Assembly: GCA_015501605.1 (NCBI GenBank)
Contig: JADNRZ010000007.1
Span: forward strand, 744,001 to 808,000
Direction of reading: 5' to 3'
DNA length: 64,000 nt
DNA from: Panaeolus papilionaceus
Lineage: Eukaryota > Basidiomycota > Agaricomycetes > Agaricales
In this document: in pieces, positions 11,809-22,365 of the stretch
Layout: each line of letters opens with the position of its first letter
How positions within the stretch are numbered: the stretch's first letter is position 1
Notes under the pieces: model-generated
The model's database searches: none
Told to the model about the DNA's origin: nothing
What the model saw: the letters and a program-made list of their open reading frames with translations, nothing else
Program-made: the position numbers and the translations under genes

Positions 11809-12343
11809 GCTGAGAAAGAGAGAGAACTACGAATTTGAGGGGAGGTGGACGACGTGCGGAGCAAATATATAGCCTTCTCACTCAGCGACACCCAAACCAA
11901 ATTGCATAAATCAACAACGCCAAACATGTTGATGGCGGTCCGCTAACCGTTATGTGCCATTATTTCGACAACCACCTCTGCAACTGATATTTTCAACAAA
12001 AAAAAAGCGGTGAAACAATAATTTTCAAGTTGAGGAATTCACAAATGGTTATGTATAAATTCTGCAAATATTTGTTTCATCGAAAAACCAGCATTTATAA
12101 TTCGTCCTACCTTGTGTGTCGTGAGAATTAATGAAACCTGGGATAAAGATAAAGATAAAGGTGGACTTGCCAAAGTTAGAGCCTGTTGAACAGTCGGGCC
12201 TTGAGGCTGCTGGCAGCCAGCCCCCTGTGACAGCTCTCTTCGGCGCTTATCACAACAACGCATCTTTGTTTCGTTTAACGTCAAATCGTTTGGTTTCTTT
12301 CAAGAACAGTTTTCAACCCATCTCTCCATTGCTCGTCATCGCC
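11809..12343. promoter_or_regulatory. Divergent promoter region between PAM18 and the SF1 helicase gene
   Basis: A 535-base divergent spacer. A purine repeat (three ATAAAG units) lies near 12144-12162. An upstream in-frame ATG at 12131 would add 71 residues beginning MKPGIKIKIKVDL. I prefer the ATG at 12344 because the added segment is low in complexity and looks like translated leader. Confidence 0.35.
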
Positions 12344-15075
12344 ATGAGACAACTCAAACCGTCTCTTCGACGAACCTTGCACCAGAATGTGCTCGAGTTC
12401 AAGAACTCGAATGATCAGCCTCCCCCCGTACCCGTTATCATCTGTAGCGAAGACCAGCCAGATGAGATTGACCTCAGTGTTTTCTCGCGCAACTCGCCCC
12501 TTGGCGTTGCCCCTGGTTATGGCAAAGATGGAACCCTTATCGCCCTCGGCATCTGCGATGGAGAGAATGGTCTGCTCATCGAATTCAAACCTCAAAGGAT
12601 TATGACCGAGGCGAGAGAATCAGTCCAGGACCTTCTTTGCAACAACCCAAGTGGGATTTACGTGTTCGATTGTGGCACCCTCGCTATGAGTTTGTACAAG
12701 GACCTTGGAATTCGACTGAAGGATGGCAATGACATTCAATCCGCATTCCCACAAGCCGGTAGGCAGCCAACCCGCGTCGTGAAGGAAGCGATTGGAAAGG
12801 GACAGGCCGCGAAAATTGTGGAGAACAATCTCGCCCATATCTTCCATAACCCCATCTATGATCTCGAGGATCGTCAACGACACCTCAACTGGTCCCAGCA
12901 TGCATGGGTTGCTCAATTTATTGTCAACTATTACAACAATCGCCAGGCATTCGACAAAGTCAAGAAAATAAATACCGCAGATCTGAGTTTCAATGTAAGT
13001 TCACCTACTCTCGTACCCCAAGCATGCGGCTCATTCAAAGCAACACAGTACCTCGAGATGCTCGCAAAGATTTCCACAGATGGAAAGCGACTGGACCACC
13101 TCAAACCTACTGAGAAGACTTATTCATACACTCAAAAGGTATCAGGCACCAACCCTAATGAAATCAATGTCGCAGCAAACAACTTCAACAATCGCCTTCG
13201 AAACGATACGGTATATGGTTTGTTTTTAACCATGTTCTGTCAATGCTAATCGTTGATCACAGCAAGTGCAAATGACTGTTTCGGGAAAGCTCAACGACTA
13301 CGTCGTCACTGGCATCGCGAATGCATTCGCTGGTCCCATTGGTGCCATCAATAGCACTGATGAGATTGCCGAAGACCTCGTCATCCAAATGCGGTCCCTT
13401 GGTCGTGATGATCCTACACTCGCCGAATTAAATCGCGACAAGGCAATTCTCCAGATGCTTTCCGACCCGTTGATGTTCGACAACCCGTGGATTCGTAATA
13501 TATGGCATACCCATGAGAAGGTTTCTTGGAAGAAATGGCCCACTCCAATTGCTCGCCGCGACGAGCCCCACAAAACTTCTCCCGAAATTCATGCACTCCT
13601 CGAGCGACTCAACCCATCTCAACAAGACGCCGTCAATGCCATGCTTAATCCGCATTCAAAGAAGAGTCTCGTCATCATCCAGGGACCACCGGGCACGGGA
13701 AAAACGTCGGTGATCTCCACCTTTGTCTCTTGTGCCGTGAATTTATTTGAGCAATCCGGCATTTGGTTGGTTGCTCAAAGCAATGTTGCAGTCAAGAACA
13801 TTGCCGAGAAGCTGGTCTCCATTGGGTTCACCAATTGGAGGCTACTTGTATCCAGAGACTTTCATTTCGGATGGTGCGCACATTTTTCTAGATATCTCGG
13901 TCACATCCAATCTCATACATAATCAGGCATGAACATTTGTATGGCAAAGTTGAGCCCTACGTTATTCGCTCAGAAGAATTCAAGATCGCAGCATCTGCTC
14001 GAAAGATGAAGGGCATCAATGTTATGCTCTGCACCCTCAGCATGCTGTCCAACAGATTCCTCAGCAAATTTACACAATATGTCCCCATTGAAACACTTGT
14101 TGTTGATGAAGCCAGTCAAATTGAAATTGGTGGTTATCTCTCTGTATTTACCTCCTTTAAATCCTCACTTCGAAAAGTTGTCATGATTGGAGATGATAAA
14201 CAATGTATGTTTCATTTATTTTAAAATAAGTGCCAAATCTAACTCATTTCTTCAAGTACCACCATATGGCCAAGAAGACCTTCAAGACTTGCAAAGTATT
14301 TTTGAGGTTCCACACCTTCAAAAAGATGTTATTTTTCTTAATACTCAATGTATGTTCTCTCATATGATTATGTTCATTTTTCTCAAAGAATATCCAGACC
14401 GCATGCCACCTCAAATTGGCTCTCTTATATCTGCATCTGTCTATGATCGAAAACTAGCCTCTAATCCAAAACACCCTGCTGCAAAGGACCCTTTTACATG
14501 TTTTTTCATTGACATCCCTGGTGATGAAGAGAGTGCTAGAGAATCTTATAAGGTGTGTTCTTTTCTTCTTTTTTTAATTATTAATATTCTAATTTCTTGG
14601 TTAAGAATACTGCAGAATGTGATGCTATTATCAAACTTGCCCAAAAACTTGCAAACGAAAATAAATCCTACAAAATTATCACTCCCTATGATGGACAGAG
14701 AACCCTTATTGAAACAACGCTCAAGGAAAACCAAATGCACTGGGAAGACACCTGCTTTAATGTGGACTCTTTTCAAGGTTTTTATCATCCCATCATTATC
14801 TGAAGCATTTTATTGATTATTTTATAGGAAATGAAGAAGACTATATCATTATCTCTGTTGTCCGATCTCGTGGTCTTGGATTCCTCACCAATAAACGCCG
14901 CACAAATGTTATGCTCTCTCGCTGCAAGCTTGGAATGTATATTGTCTCTAGTCGTAACTTCCTCCTTGGAATAGGAAGGAAGACCCTTGTTGGAGAGTTT
15001 GCACAGGAGTTTAGCAGCCCTAAGCATTGGCTTACCAAGGCAGACTTGGAAGACAATGATGATTTTGACTTGTAA
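12344..15075 (+). CDS. Upf1-like SF1 helicase with a possible exonuclease-fold N-terminal domain
   Basis: Predicted ATP-dependent RNA or DNA helicase of superfamily 1. Eight exons (12344-12994, 13049-13210, 13263-13873, 13927-14204, 14257-14349, 14398-14552, 14606-14777, 14828-15075) close in frame at 789 residues. Helicase motifs in order: LNPSQQDAV (Q motif), IIQGPPGTGKTSVI (Walker A), VVDEASQIE (Walker B, DEAS), GDDKQLPPYG (III), NTQYRMPPQIG (IV/QYRM, split across an intron), VDSFQGNEEDYIIISVVRS (V), NKRRTNVMLSRCK (VI). All key residues are present, so the enzyme looks active. The first 250 residues (DGTLIALGICDGENGLLIEF, YVFDCGTLAMSLYKDLGI) resemble a degenerate RNase D/DnaQ-like fold by pattern only. 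Base composition turns clearly AT-richer from about 13.9 kb. Substrate and partner are unknown. Confidence 0.85.
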
Positions 15076-15257
15076 ATTTATTATCAGTAGCAACTTTAAA
15101 TTGTACATGTAACAGAATGGGGTTGGTAGAAAACAATGAAATGAAAATGTGGATGATAATTCTAATGCACCAGCAAGTAAGCATATTATATATTTTGAAT
15201 GTGGGTGTTCTATGATAGAGAATATGTGACAGTATAAGTGAATATGTAGATGTTGTT

Positions 15258-17670
15258 CTAAAGATGTGCCTGTGGTCTATGACAGCCTTGAATGCATATT
15301 GAATGCATATCCTTTAACGATGAGACAATGGCCTCCTTAAATTGATATGTGGATGTTAGTGGGCATGAGAATTTCGATTCAATCCCAAACTTGATCATGT
15401 CTGGTGCTGCAAGATCTAAGAAGAAAAGAGTATGAGCATGTTGAGCATAAGCAGAGGATCATAGCCACATACAGTTGATCCCATATCCATCAGAATACGG
15501 TGTACCAAAACCAGTGCCTTTGAAAAGCAGTCCAGCACTAAGGCCACTGGTGCTCAGTTTCCATTCAGCACTTCTCCCGAATAGATCATCTTCAAACAGC
15601 GCCGCATTTTCCGCGTTAAGAGGGCGAAGGAGTAGTCGCAGACCCAGGAGGTGCCTGTCAAAGCCGCGACCGGTCATTGCCTCGCGCGTTCGACGTTGAT
15701 GGGAAGCGATCGCGTTTTGCAGGTGCTCAAAGCGGTCAAATGCCTAGCAACATTGTAAGCAGAGATGCGAAACGTGCGCTAAGAATACTTACAGATGATT
15801 TTGGGTTCATCATTGCTAGTACCCATGACCTGCTTTCGGTACTATAAGTGCGCAATGTTTCCGTTCTACCATGCTTGAACATACGCGTCAGAACGGTTTC
15901 GTATGTAGCGGTGAATTCTCCTCGAGTGCGATACCACGCAAGTTGCAGGGCCATCTGAATGAAAGCGTCCGGCGATAGCTTGAATCCGCCTGAAGTCAAA
16001 TCAGTCAAGGAATTGTTCATAAAGGCGGTTCATCGTACCAAAGTCCTTTATCCAATCCGTCCCATAACCGTCGAACCACAGAACACTGTCGTCGGAATCA
16101 TTGATAATGGCATCCGCATGACGCCTTGCCTGCCCACACTCCCTCCAAATCTTGTCATCCGCTACCCAATCTAGCCGCTCCCAACCCTTACCATCTTCTG
16201 GTGGGCAGCCTTCGCGGTGTTCAAATGCTTTCACGTCGACACCTTCAACTACGCCATACTCGGCCACTATACTAGGGACAAGAGCATCTACGGGTGAATG
16301 TTCGCCTGTTGCACCGGCTCGTGTTGAGGGATCGACGATGAGGGTAAGGCCTTTGTCAAAAAATCGATTTGATGCGTTTTGAGTTGTAGAGCGAATTGAA
16401 TGAAGATGTGAATCTAAGAGTTTTTGGGAGCTGTTGCGAGGGTGTGTGGACGACGTAGAAGGTGGGAGGATGTGTGTTATGTGGTCTAGACTGAGGCCCA
16501 TTACGGAGTGAAGCATTGTTTGATGCGATTTATGGTTTGTCGGCGAGAGGTCCAGAAGATAATGCAAATTCTAGGATTCCCATAAGCAACTTGTTCAAGG
16601 ATTATATGCCTCCCATGTACCTTCGCCCATTTATCACGTTGGTCGGCACTGAGAAGGCCTATCGGTACGGGTCTTTCCCCAGCAGCTAACCGAGATTCTA
16701 CGTCCAATGCCACGGCCCGGATTCTGGCTTCAATTTCTCCAGGTGAAAAGAGCCTTGGTGATCCAATGTCGTTTTCTTTACGGGGTTGGTAGACCACGAC
16801 CGAGTAGCACCAGTCATGGATCATAAGGAGAATGGAGCGAGAGTCCGGAGAGTCGATTGGAGGTGGTTCTGAAATTGAGTCGCACTCAGCTGCTGGAATC
16901 CGTGCCCGACTGAACATTTCTGAGGTGTTTTCCAATAGCCATGAACCAGCTACAGAATGCTCAGCAATACACAAGTTAATATGGATCATGAATATACGAA
17001 CCTGTACCCGTTTCTGCTCCTTCTCTGCAAAAGGGTACATGTTAGTGCGAGTATTGCTTATGACGTGTTTATGGCAACTCACGTCTCGGCCACATTCTCC
17101 TTAAATTGCAACATACGGTGTATAAGCCATGATGCTCTCCGTATCTGCCAAAAAGTGGTGCCAGCTCGGTTATTGTTGGTTTCCCCAGAGAGTGCACTCT
17201 GGGGGATGAGAGGATCTTCGCAAAAAGCAAGCCACCAGTTGGAGTTTATAAGCAGAGGAGTCCGCCATTCTAAGTATGCAGCGTTGATCCAGAAATTGTC
17301 GTCCAACCAATTATAAGGGGATACTTTGTCAAGAGCTGTAGAATAGAATAAGATATGAAGGTTGTCCACTGTCATACGAAAGCGACGGACCAACCAAACG
17401 TTCTTGCAGAGTTTTTCCAATTCCCGTTTCAAACTCTTTTGCCCATTTTTCTCGCAATGACCTAGCTGAATCAGCTTTCATGCCTCCTCGAGCCTCGTCC
17501 TCAAGAAAGAAAGGCTCCAATGAAGCCAGGTAACGGTCCAATGTCTGACGAAGAGGGGGTATAGGGAGACGAGACCTGGTTTTTGGACGAGGATTCTTGG
17601 TTGAGGTCGCCATTGTGCTGCTGGGACGAGATTGAAGCCTTGTTTGCCTCATAACACTCGACCTGAGCAT
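15258..17670 (-). CDS. CAT2: Carnitine O-acetyltransferase, mitochondrial/peroxisomal
   Basis: Transfers acetyl groups between acetyl-CoA and carnitine so that acetyl units can cross organelle membranes. Choline/carnitine acyltransferase features in order: LPIPPLRQTLDRYLASLEPF, then SPYNWLDDNFWINAAYLEWR with LINSNWW. Next is the catalytic-histidine segment GATGEHSPVDALVPSIVAEY. The CoA/carnitine side follows (FKLSPDAFIQMALQLAW, TRGEFTATYETVLTRMFKHGRTET), then GFDRHLLGLRLLL, and the C-terminal YGINYLAAPDMIKFGIESK. The N-terminus is a basic Ser/Arg presequence with a second in-frame ATG (MATSTKN) 19 codons on. The C-terminus, reached through a last intron at plus 15416-15472, ends Ala-His-Leu, a peroxisomal PTS1-type tripeptide. 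Exons include a 17-base microexon at 17008-17024. This matches the dual targeting known for yeast Cat2. Family firm; targeting inferred. Confidence 0.92.
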
Positions 17671-17836
17671 GACGAAAGGGTTAATAAAGTTTTTATTTCT
17701 GTGAAAATGGTCAGAAATATAAATGCCAATTTGAATGTCATCACAGACTGACAGTGTAACCGATTTTTACACGTGACTAGAACTCATCTAATCTCCCTTG
17801 ACGCGTCGAAAAACACGCTTCTTGCCTTTCACCATC

Positions 17837-19520
17837 ATGTCACAGCTTCCACCTGAAAATGTAATACGGTGGCTGGATCAACATTTCCCAAAACCACGCG
17901 TAGACCAGGCAAGTTCGAAAGATACTGTGTCAGACGAAATAATCAAAGTTGAACTTGAAAATCCAGGACTGGCTACTTGAATGCTGTGAATGGATCCAAA
18001 CGGAACAAGGGCTTTCGCCAACTACTAACTTCAATGAATTTGTTCAAGCCGTTCAAGATCAGCTGATAAAGTCAAATCTTAGTGACTCTATGCAGCATGG
18101 AACTGGTCTTGCCCCTCAACTGCATCAATTCCGTGGAAATCTTGCCCCACCTCCTGTTCTTGTCGAGATTGTTTCAATAATGGAGATAGGGACCAGTGCT
18201 TTTCAGCTAGAACAAGTAAGAGCGGCAAGAGAAGAACGTATGGCAGCGGGAGCTGGGACAGAGGAGGGTGAAGACGATGGAGACATTGAGGTCGAAGGTG
18301 AAGGTCCAATGCCCAAGTTTCCTCGTCGCATGTTGCGATTTCAGCTGTCCGACGGCAATTCCACTTTCAGTGCAATGGAATACCGAAAAATTCCATCAAT
18401 TATTCTAGGGGTGACACCACTAGGATTTAAGGTTAGCTTTATGATATCTTTCGCTGTCTACATTCTCAGTTTGTGGTATAACAACAGCTTCAACTCAAAG
18501 GAACTCGTATGGTAAACGGTATGGCATTCTTGGAACCAGATACAGTGGAACTTCTTGGAGGGGAGGGTGATGCAGAAGAGAATGCCCAAGAGGATTTCAG
18601 ACAAGAATTACGACGTCGAAGAGGGTACGGGCCCCCTTTCAAGTGCACGACATTGATATTATCCATTCATCCTTTCATGCAGGTTATCTCCAGATCAACC
18701 CTCCGTCGCTGCTGGCCCCAGATCACCGTTGAGTGACATTCCACCACCGCCAATTGCTCCAGTCCCTGAGCATCAGGATGACATCGACATGGAACCCACG
18801 AGGCGTGTCCCTTCCAACTCAACCACACTTCAGCCCACAGCGACTATTACAGATGGTCAAAGACCTATCATGAACCTCCCCTCACGCGCCGTCAGCGCGA
18901 CTTCTGCTCATTTCAACCAAATATCTGCGCCCTCTGGCTCCAATAGTAGAGCAAGTAATTCTTCTTACGAGATGCAAGCACTCGATTTTAACCTCCAACC
19001 TACCCCACGTCAGGCTGCCCAGCCACCAGGAGTGGTGAAAGATGCCGATGACAGCTTTGATTTTGACTTTTTCGACGAACTGGAAAATGGTGTGGGTCAG
19101 CTCCCCACACAAAGCAAAGGGAAGGAGGTTGCGCAGCATCCTCCATCTGACGACTTTGACTTTGGCGATATGGATGATCAGTTTGATGACCCATCTTTCC
19201 TCCAAGAACTGGCCAAAGTAGAGAAAGCAACTGTGTCAAAGTTATCTTCATCACAACCACTACAATCGCGACCCGCACCGCATCCGCCAAAGGTAGTGGA
19301 AGTTATCGACCTTACAGACTCGGAATCTGATGATAATATGGAAGCTGACGACAAGGAAAACGAACCAGTAGCAACAAGGCACGTCCGGCGGCGAGTGACG
19401 TCGGAAGATGACTTTGAGATATCAAGTCCAGTCAGGTCCCAAAAGCCGTCAGCGAGTCAGGGAAATTATGGCAGAGTGAAAAATACTCAGCCCGTCGAAG
19501 TTATCGATCTCTCGGACTAA
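17837..19520 (+). CDS. RMI1: RecQ-mediated genome instability protein RMI1
   Basis: OB-fold subunit of the Sgs1/BLM-Top3-Rmi1 dissolvasome, which resolves double Holliday junctions. Exons 17837-17908, 17967-18431, 18488-18624 and 18683-19520 total 503 residues in frame. The three-helix start is ENVIRWLDQHFPKPRVDQ-DWLLECCEWIQTE. The OB core has VEIVSIMEIGTSAFQLEQVR, RMLRFQLSDGNSTFSAMEYR, IILGVTPLGFKLQLKGT and LEPDTVELLGGE, all diagnostic. The C-terminal 270 residues are acidic and disordered, with two near-identical SUMO-interacting-like motifs, VEVIDLTDSESDD and VEVIDLSD, the second being the very C-terminus. The first intron (17909-17966) uses a GC donor (GCAAGT...CCAG). Confidence 0.92.
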
Positions 19521-19701
19521 GATCATCTTATTGTTCTGACTTGTATTAGAAACCTGTACTTCGCTAATCGTTAAATAGTAGGCTTCTCCTTGTGTTGTTT
19601 GCTTGTAAAGAATAATTTTAATTGAATTAGAACTATACCTGTATATACATCATCATGAGGGCGCAGGGGACCCACAAGCAGAGCGGTGACATCGATTTAT
19701 C
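19521..19701. other. Convergent 3' flanks
   Basis: AT-rich non-coding spacer after RMI1. It contains no coding signal on its own and leads into the candidate small spliced gene on the minus strand. Confidence 0.35.
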
Positions 19702-19937
19702 TTAATGGACGTGAACTTGAAGCGATCCGCTAGCCTGCTCGAGCGGCATCCTTCGCGTTGTTGTCTATCCATGCACAAAATCAGTAGAGACCGACAGTCA
19801 TGGGGAGTACTTAACGTGATAGATGCCCATGCCTCCACTTCATATCGTCAACATATAACAAATACATTTTAGGAAGGACAAGCGGGACAAAAGTTCTGTT
19901 ATACATACAACGGAATATTCGATGGGAGGTTTCGCAT
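19702..19937 (-). CDS. Candidate very small spliced gene (37 residues), or spliced 3' extension of the DNAJC8 transcript
   Basis: Not recognised. Minus-strand exons 19937-19909 (29 bases), 19837-19816 (22) and 19764-19702 (63) join in frame to a 37-residue protein starting MRNLPSNIPFGGMGIYH and ending in QVHVH before a TAA. The case rests on two well-formed introns. One starts GTATGT and has TTGAC before an AAG acceptor. The other starts GTTAAG and has CTGAT before ATAG. They are about 71 and 51 bases long, as elsewhere in the window. It lies 68 bases downstream of the DNAJC8-like stop on the same strand, so it may be its own small transcript or spliced 3' untranslated sequence. No conservation could be tested. 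Confidence 0.3.
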
Positions 19938-20004
19938 AGGAAAAGACTAGGCCAGCTAGAAGTGAATGGCAAGCAATGTCTGAAAGGGGGATCGTATGAA
20001 AAAC

Positions 20005-20950
20005 CTATCCAAGGATAGCGATCTTGGTCTTCTTCTTCTTAGGCTTGTTGGAGCTGGCAAAGCTGCGCCAGCTATCCACTCGTTGTTCTCGCGTGTCTGA
20101 AACAAGTCAGTTGACGTGGGTGATTGAGGGGTTTTGATGATACACACCTTCCCAAGTTTTCTCGTCCTCTGCCTTGCGCTTCTTCTGTGCCACTTCCTCG
20201 TCTTTCTTTCGGGCCTCTAAGCCCTCGTTAGCCAAATTCATTTTGATCGCCCTATATAATGGTCAGAATCGCCATAGCCAGACTTCAGTACTAGATACGT
20301 ACTTGCGTCTCCGCACTTCCTCGTCAATCAGCATTTGTTTGGCATGGGCTCGCAGCCTCACTTTAAACGGAGGTGTCAAAGCTAGCAAACGAGGATCGGA
20401 GTTGGGTATATTGGTTGGGAGGTTAATCTCCTTCAGCAGGGTATTTCGGGCATATCTAATTGTCGCATCGAGCTCTTCTCGCTTTTTCTCCTCTGACAAT
20501 TCGGATTCAGCCTAATGAGAGCGTTAGCACTATAAAACACAATACGAGTATGTAAAGACAAAGCACCTTCTTTAAGATATCGAAAGCCTCTGGAGCACGC
20601 TCGTGGGGGCACTTATCAGGATGGATGACTAGACAGCCTTGAGTCATGATGTGCAGACATAGTAGCATATTGTTACTCACAGAGCGAGATTTGACGATAC
20701 TTTTTCTTCACTTCCTCAGGAGTGCAAGTCTCGTCCAAGTCTAGGATATCGTATGGGCTACAGGAAAAACTGTCAAGAGCGGATAACACAAAAGAGGATT
20801 ATTTAAGCACTTGAGTCTGAATGCCTTGAGAATGCGCTCTACTTCTACTTCCCTCTGGAAAGCTGAAGCTTCACGATTGAGGATTTTATCGATATCGAGC
20901 TCTTCCTTTGAAGGCTTTGGGGCTGACGACGATGATGTAGAAGCAGACAT
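20005..20950 (-). CDS. SPF31: Splicing-associated J-domain protein, DNAJC8/Spf31-like
   Basis: Nuclear J-domain protein associated with spliceosomes in yeasts and animals. The N-terminus is Ser-rich, then DIDKILNREASAFQREVEVERILKAF, a DNAJC8 hallmark. It runs via an intron into the J-domain: NPYDILDLDETCTPEEVKKKYRQISL, then the exon carrying the HPD (HPDKCPHERAPEAFDILKKA). Long basic helices follow (EEKKREELDATIRYARN, FKVRLRAHAKQMLIDEEVRRRK). The C-terminus is EKTWEDTREQRVDSWRSF followed by KPKKKKTKIAILG, closely matching the family end (R-x-DSWR...KKKK...LG). About five exons between short introns. Start at 20950 (MSASTSSSSAPK). Divergent from COX11, with about 170 bases between starts. Confidence 0.9.
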
Positions 20951-21120
20951 GATGGTTAAAGCTAAGTTGAAGGCGGACACTGTTAGGCTCGGCTTATGTA
21001 TTATACAGACTTTCTCACGTGGAGGTAGCATGAATTAATTTTGGAAGCGCGCGTTCTTCAAGTGATCTACTTACACTTCGAGTCCTACGAATCCTTGTCC
21101 AGCACTCTTATATTCTTGGG
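20951..21120. promoter_or_regulatory. Divergent promoter between the DNAJC8-like gene and COX11
   Basis: A 170-base spacer separates two start codons on opposite strands, so both promoters must share it. No specific site identified. Confidence 0.4.
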
Positions 21121-22231
21121 ATGTCGTTTCTAAGGGCCGTAGCACGAACGTCGTGTCGCTCATCTGTGAGTTTAAACACACAGCCGGCTCCTTTATCTCT
21201 CTCAAATTACATCTTTAGACTAGGCTGTCTACTTTAAGCCAATATCAGAGCCAACCACTCAGACAATTCGCCCTAAGAACAAACACCGTCAGTCCAGTGG
21301 GCAGGTCATTTTCCACAACCAGATGTGTTTGGCAAAATGCCCCATTAAAGAACGCATTTCCGCGACCTAAAACGAGAGCTGAGGTACAGGCAGGGAAAAA
21401 TCGTGCACTTCTAATGTACACGACCGCTGTGGTAAGTGACCCAATCTCAAGCTACGTTCAAGTCATTGTAAACCTTTAATCAGATTGTATTTGCTGTGGG
21501 TGCAAGCTACGCGGCTGTTCCACTGTATCGCATGTTCTGTGCTGCTACCGGCTTTGCAGGAACCCCGAAAGTTGGCATCGGTCGCTTTGAAGCGGAACGA
21601 TTGGTCCCAGTTGAAAATGCTGGTCGAATCAAGGTGTTTTTCAATGCAGACAGGTCGGAGCAACTTCCTTGGACTTTTACTCCCCAGCAAAAGTTCGTCA
21701 GCGTCCTCCCTGGAGAGACGAGTTTGGCTTTCTACACAGCGAAGAACACATCCGACCAGGACATTATCGGCATTGCTACATATAATGTTACACCCGACCG
21801 GGTATGTCCCTTTTCTTCTTCCAAACCTCTATGCATTACCTCATCTGACTTTATTGGAACAGATTGCACCTTATTTCTCCAAAGTAGAATGTTTCTGCTT
21901 CGAAGAGCAAAAACTGCTTGCGGGTGAAGAAGTGGACATGCCTCTCCTATTCTTTATCGACAAAGATGTGTTGGACGACCCAGCATGCAGGAATGTCGAT
22001 AGCGTCGTTCTTTCATATACCTTCTTCAGGTATGGATTGTGTTTTTGTGCCGATATTGGAGCTTAATTTTTATGTATGACTTATAGGGCTCGTCGAAATG
22101 CACAAGGGCACTTGGAACCTGACGCAGCCGAAGACGTGGTTCAAACCTCGCTTGGATTCCAGGACTACAAACATGCACCTAAGATTGAATCAAGTAAACC
22201 TTCGTCGGAGTCTATCTCTCAGTCTTCATAA
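21121..22231 (+). CDS. COX11: Cytochrome c oxidase assembly protein COX11
   Basis: Inner-membrane copper chaperone that delivers copper to the CuB site of Cox1. Five exons (21121-21165, 21219-21431, 21484-21801, 21863-22029, 22087-22231) give 295 residues in frame. The N-terminal 70 residues are Arg/Ser/Thr-rich with few acidic residues (a mitochondrial presequence: MSFLRAVARTSCRS, GRSFSTTRCVW). One membrane helix follows (LLMYTTAVIVFAVGASYAAV) and then the diagnostic VPLYRMFCAATGFAGTP. The copper-binding CFC motif lies in YFSKVECFCFEEQ, followed by MPLLFFIDKDV and LSYTFFRAR. The region IKVFFNADRSEQLPW also matches. All expected functional residues are visible. Confidence 0.95.
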
Positions 22232-22365
22232 CCACGATGCCCTTTGATAACCCCCAAGACGATGACCACCGCTTTATTTCAACATATACACTAAGTAGAC
22301 ACGCCCACGTCAGGACGCTTGCTAACGACAACTAGTAGAAATACTGTAATATACAATCTTGAACT

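Noticed and set aside
12131..12343. N-terminal extension of the helicase from the ATG at 12131
   Set aside because: The added residues (MKPGIKIKIKV...) are low complexity and come from a repeat-bearing leader; 12344 starts a more regular sequence.
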